From NCBI GenBank assembly GCA_964646405.1, contig CAZYDV010000371.1, forward strand, positions 1 to 5,784: a stretch of DNA of 5,784 bases, read 5' to 3'. The notes under the pieces are model-generated. The model was not told where the DNA came from, ran no database searches, and saw nothing but the letters and a program-made list of their open reading frames with translations. The position numbers were made by a program, and so were the translations under genes. The number at the start of each line of letters is the position of its first letter. Positions within the stretch are counted from its first letter, which is position 1. The DNA comes from CAKZSB01 sp964646405 (GTDB lineage Bacteria; Pseudomonadota; Gammaproteobacteria; Granulosicoccales; Granulosicoccaceae). This document shows, piece after piece, positions 5,523 to 5,784 of this stretch.

Positions 5523-5784
5523 TTGAGTACGATCAACACACAACTCGTCGCCTTGAGCAACGGTGGACGAATTGCGTTGCAGCGTTTGCCGGTAGAGGCA
5601 ATTACCCAGGAACCGGTGTTGCTGGTACAGGGTTCGGTATCGAATTCGGACTGCATGCGTGACCTGGCTGATCATCTGCATGCGCAAGGGTTTGATTGCT
5701 GGCTGCTGGAATGGGGTAGGCATGGCTTGTCGCGCGCGGGAAATTCACGGCAGAACTTTGGCAGTAGGGGCCGTAAGCCTGGGC
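5523..5784 (+). CDS. Alpha/beta-hydrolase family protein, N-terminal 87 residues (runs off window)
   Basis: Probably a hydrolase or acyl-transfer enzyme of the alpha/beta-hydrolase fold. The frame is open from just after an in-frame TGA (5514-5516) to the window end. The first strand and oxyanion region read PVLLVQGSVSNSDCM (31-45), where the usual HG is QG. Next come DLADHLHAQGFDCWLLEWGRHGLSRAG (47-73), matching the family pattern of helix A, strand 4 and the xGHGxS turn. The nucleophile elbow lies beyond the window. The proposed start is TTG at 5523; no ATG occurs before residue 45, which would delete the first strand. The ribosome site is weak (AGG about ten bases upstream). It is transcribed away from the SHMT-like gene. 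Whether it belongs to the same pathway is unknown. Confidence 0.72.
   Translation, partial: MSTINTQLVALSNGGRIALQRLPVEAITQEPVLLVQGSVSNSDCMRDLADHLHAQGFDCWLLEWGRHGLSRAGNSRQNFGSRGRKPG

Noticed and set aside
5523..5784. Frameshift near the end of the hydrolase fragment, because the residues after RQNF look unusual
   Set aside because: The frame stays open to the edge and the other two frames offer no better family match, so there is not enough sequence to claim it.
1..5784. Mobile element, CRISPR or phage signature
   Set aside because: No transposase, integrase, terminal inverted repeats, spaced repeat array or tRNA was seen.

Overview
The window reads as ordinary bacterial chromosome, most likely a proteobacterium. 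It is fairly GC-rich, genes are tightly packed, and both a FadR-type GntR regulator and a two-subunit aconitase X of bacterial type are present. No mobile element, CRISPR array, tRNA or rRNA was seen. Two genes run off the window: a PAPS-dependent sulfotransferase on the left (minus strand) and an alpha/beta-hydrolase on the right (plus strand, probable TTG start).

Layout. 1-279 (-) is the N-terminal part of the sulfotransferase. 280-408 is its leader. 409-1134 (-) is a GntR/FCD regulator. 1135-1638 is a 504-base divergent control region holding two TGTATACA-type operators whose centres are 63 bp apart, a perfect 16-bp palindrome, a 16-bp tandem duplication and an imperfect dyad. 1639-2880 (+) and 2880-3293 (+) are the large (catalytic) and small (swivel) subunits of an aconitase X, overlapping by one base. 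3294-3372 is a convergent gap holding a nested hairpin. 3373-4089 (-) is an NAD(H)-type short-chain dehydrogenase. 4108-5472 (-) is a PLP enzyme of the serine hydroxymethyltransferase (SHMT) fold, 18 bases upstream of the dehydrogenase in the same operon. 5523-5784 (+) is the start of the hydrolase, transcribed divergently from the SHMT-like gene.

How the genes may work together. The regulator sits divergently from acnX, and the operators lie between them, so it probably represses both itself and the dehydratase until an effector, likely an organic acid, binds its FCD domain. The three enzyme types (aconitase-fold dehydratase, PLP aldolase-like enzyme, NAD-linked dehydrogenase) would suit breakdown of a hydroxylated amino acid or hydroxy acid. 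The substrate cannot be read from sequence. The most notable point is that both signature enzymes depart from their families at catalytic positions. The aconitase X small subunit has KGGVATA where the family's serine-rich motif is expected, and the SHMT-like protein lacks the residues equivalent to Glu57, Tyr55, Tyr65, His228 and Arg235 of E. coli GlyA while keeping the whole PLP site. This points to an uncharacterised aconitase X subgroup paired with a non-standard PLP lyase, and it is the best candidate here for an undescribed pathway.
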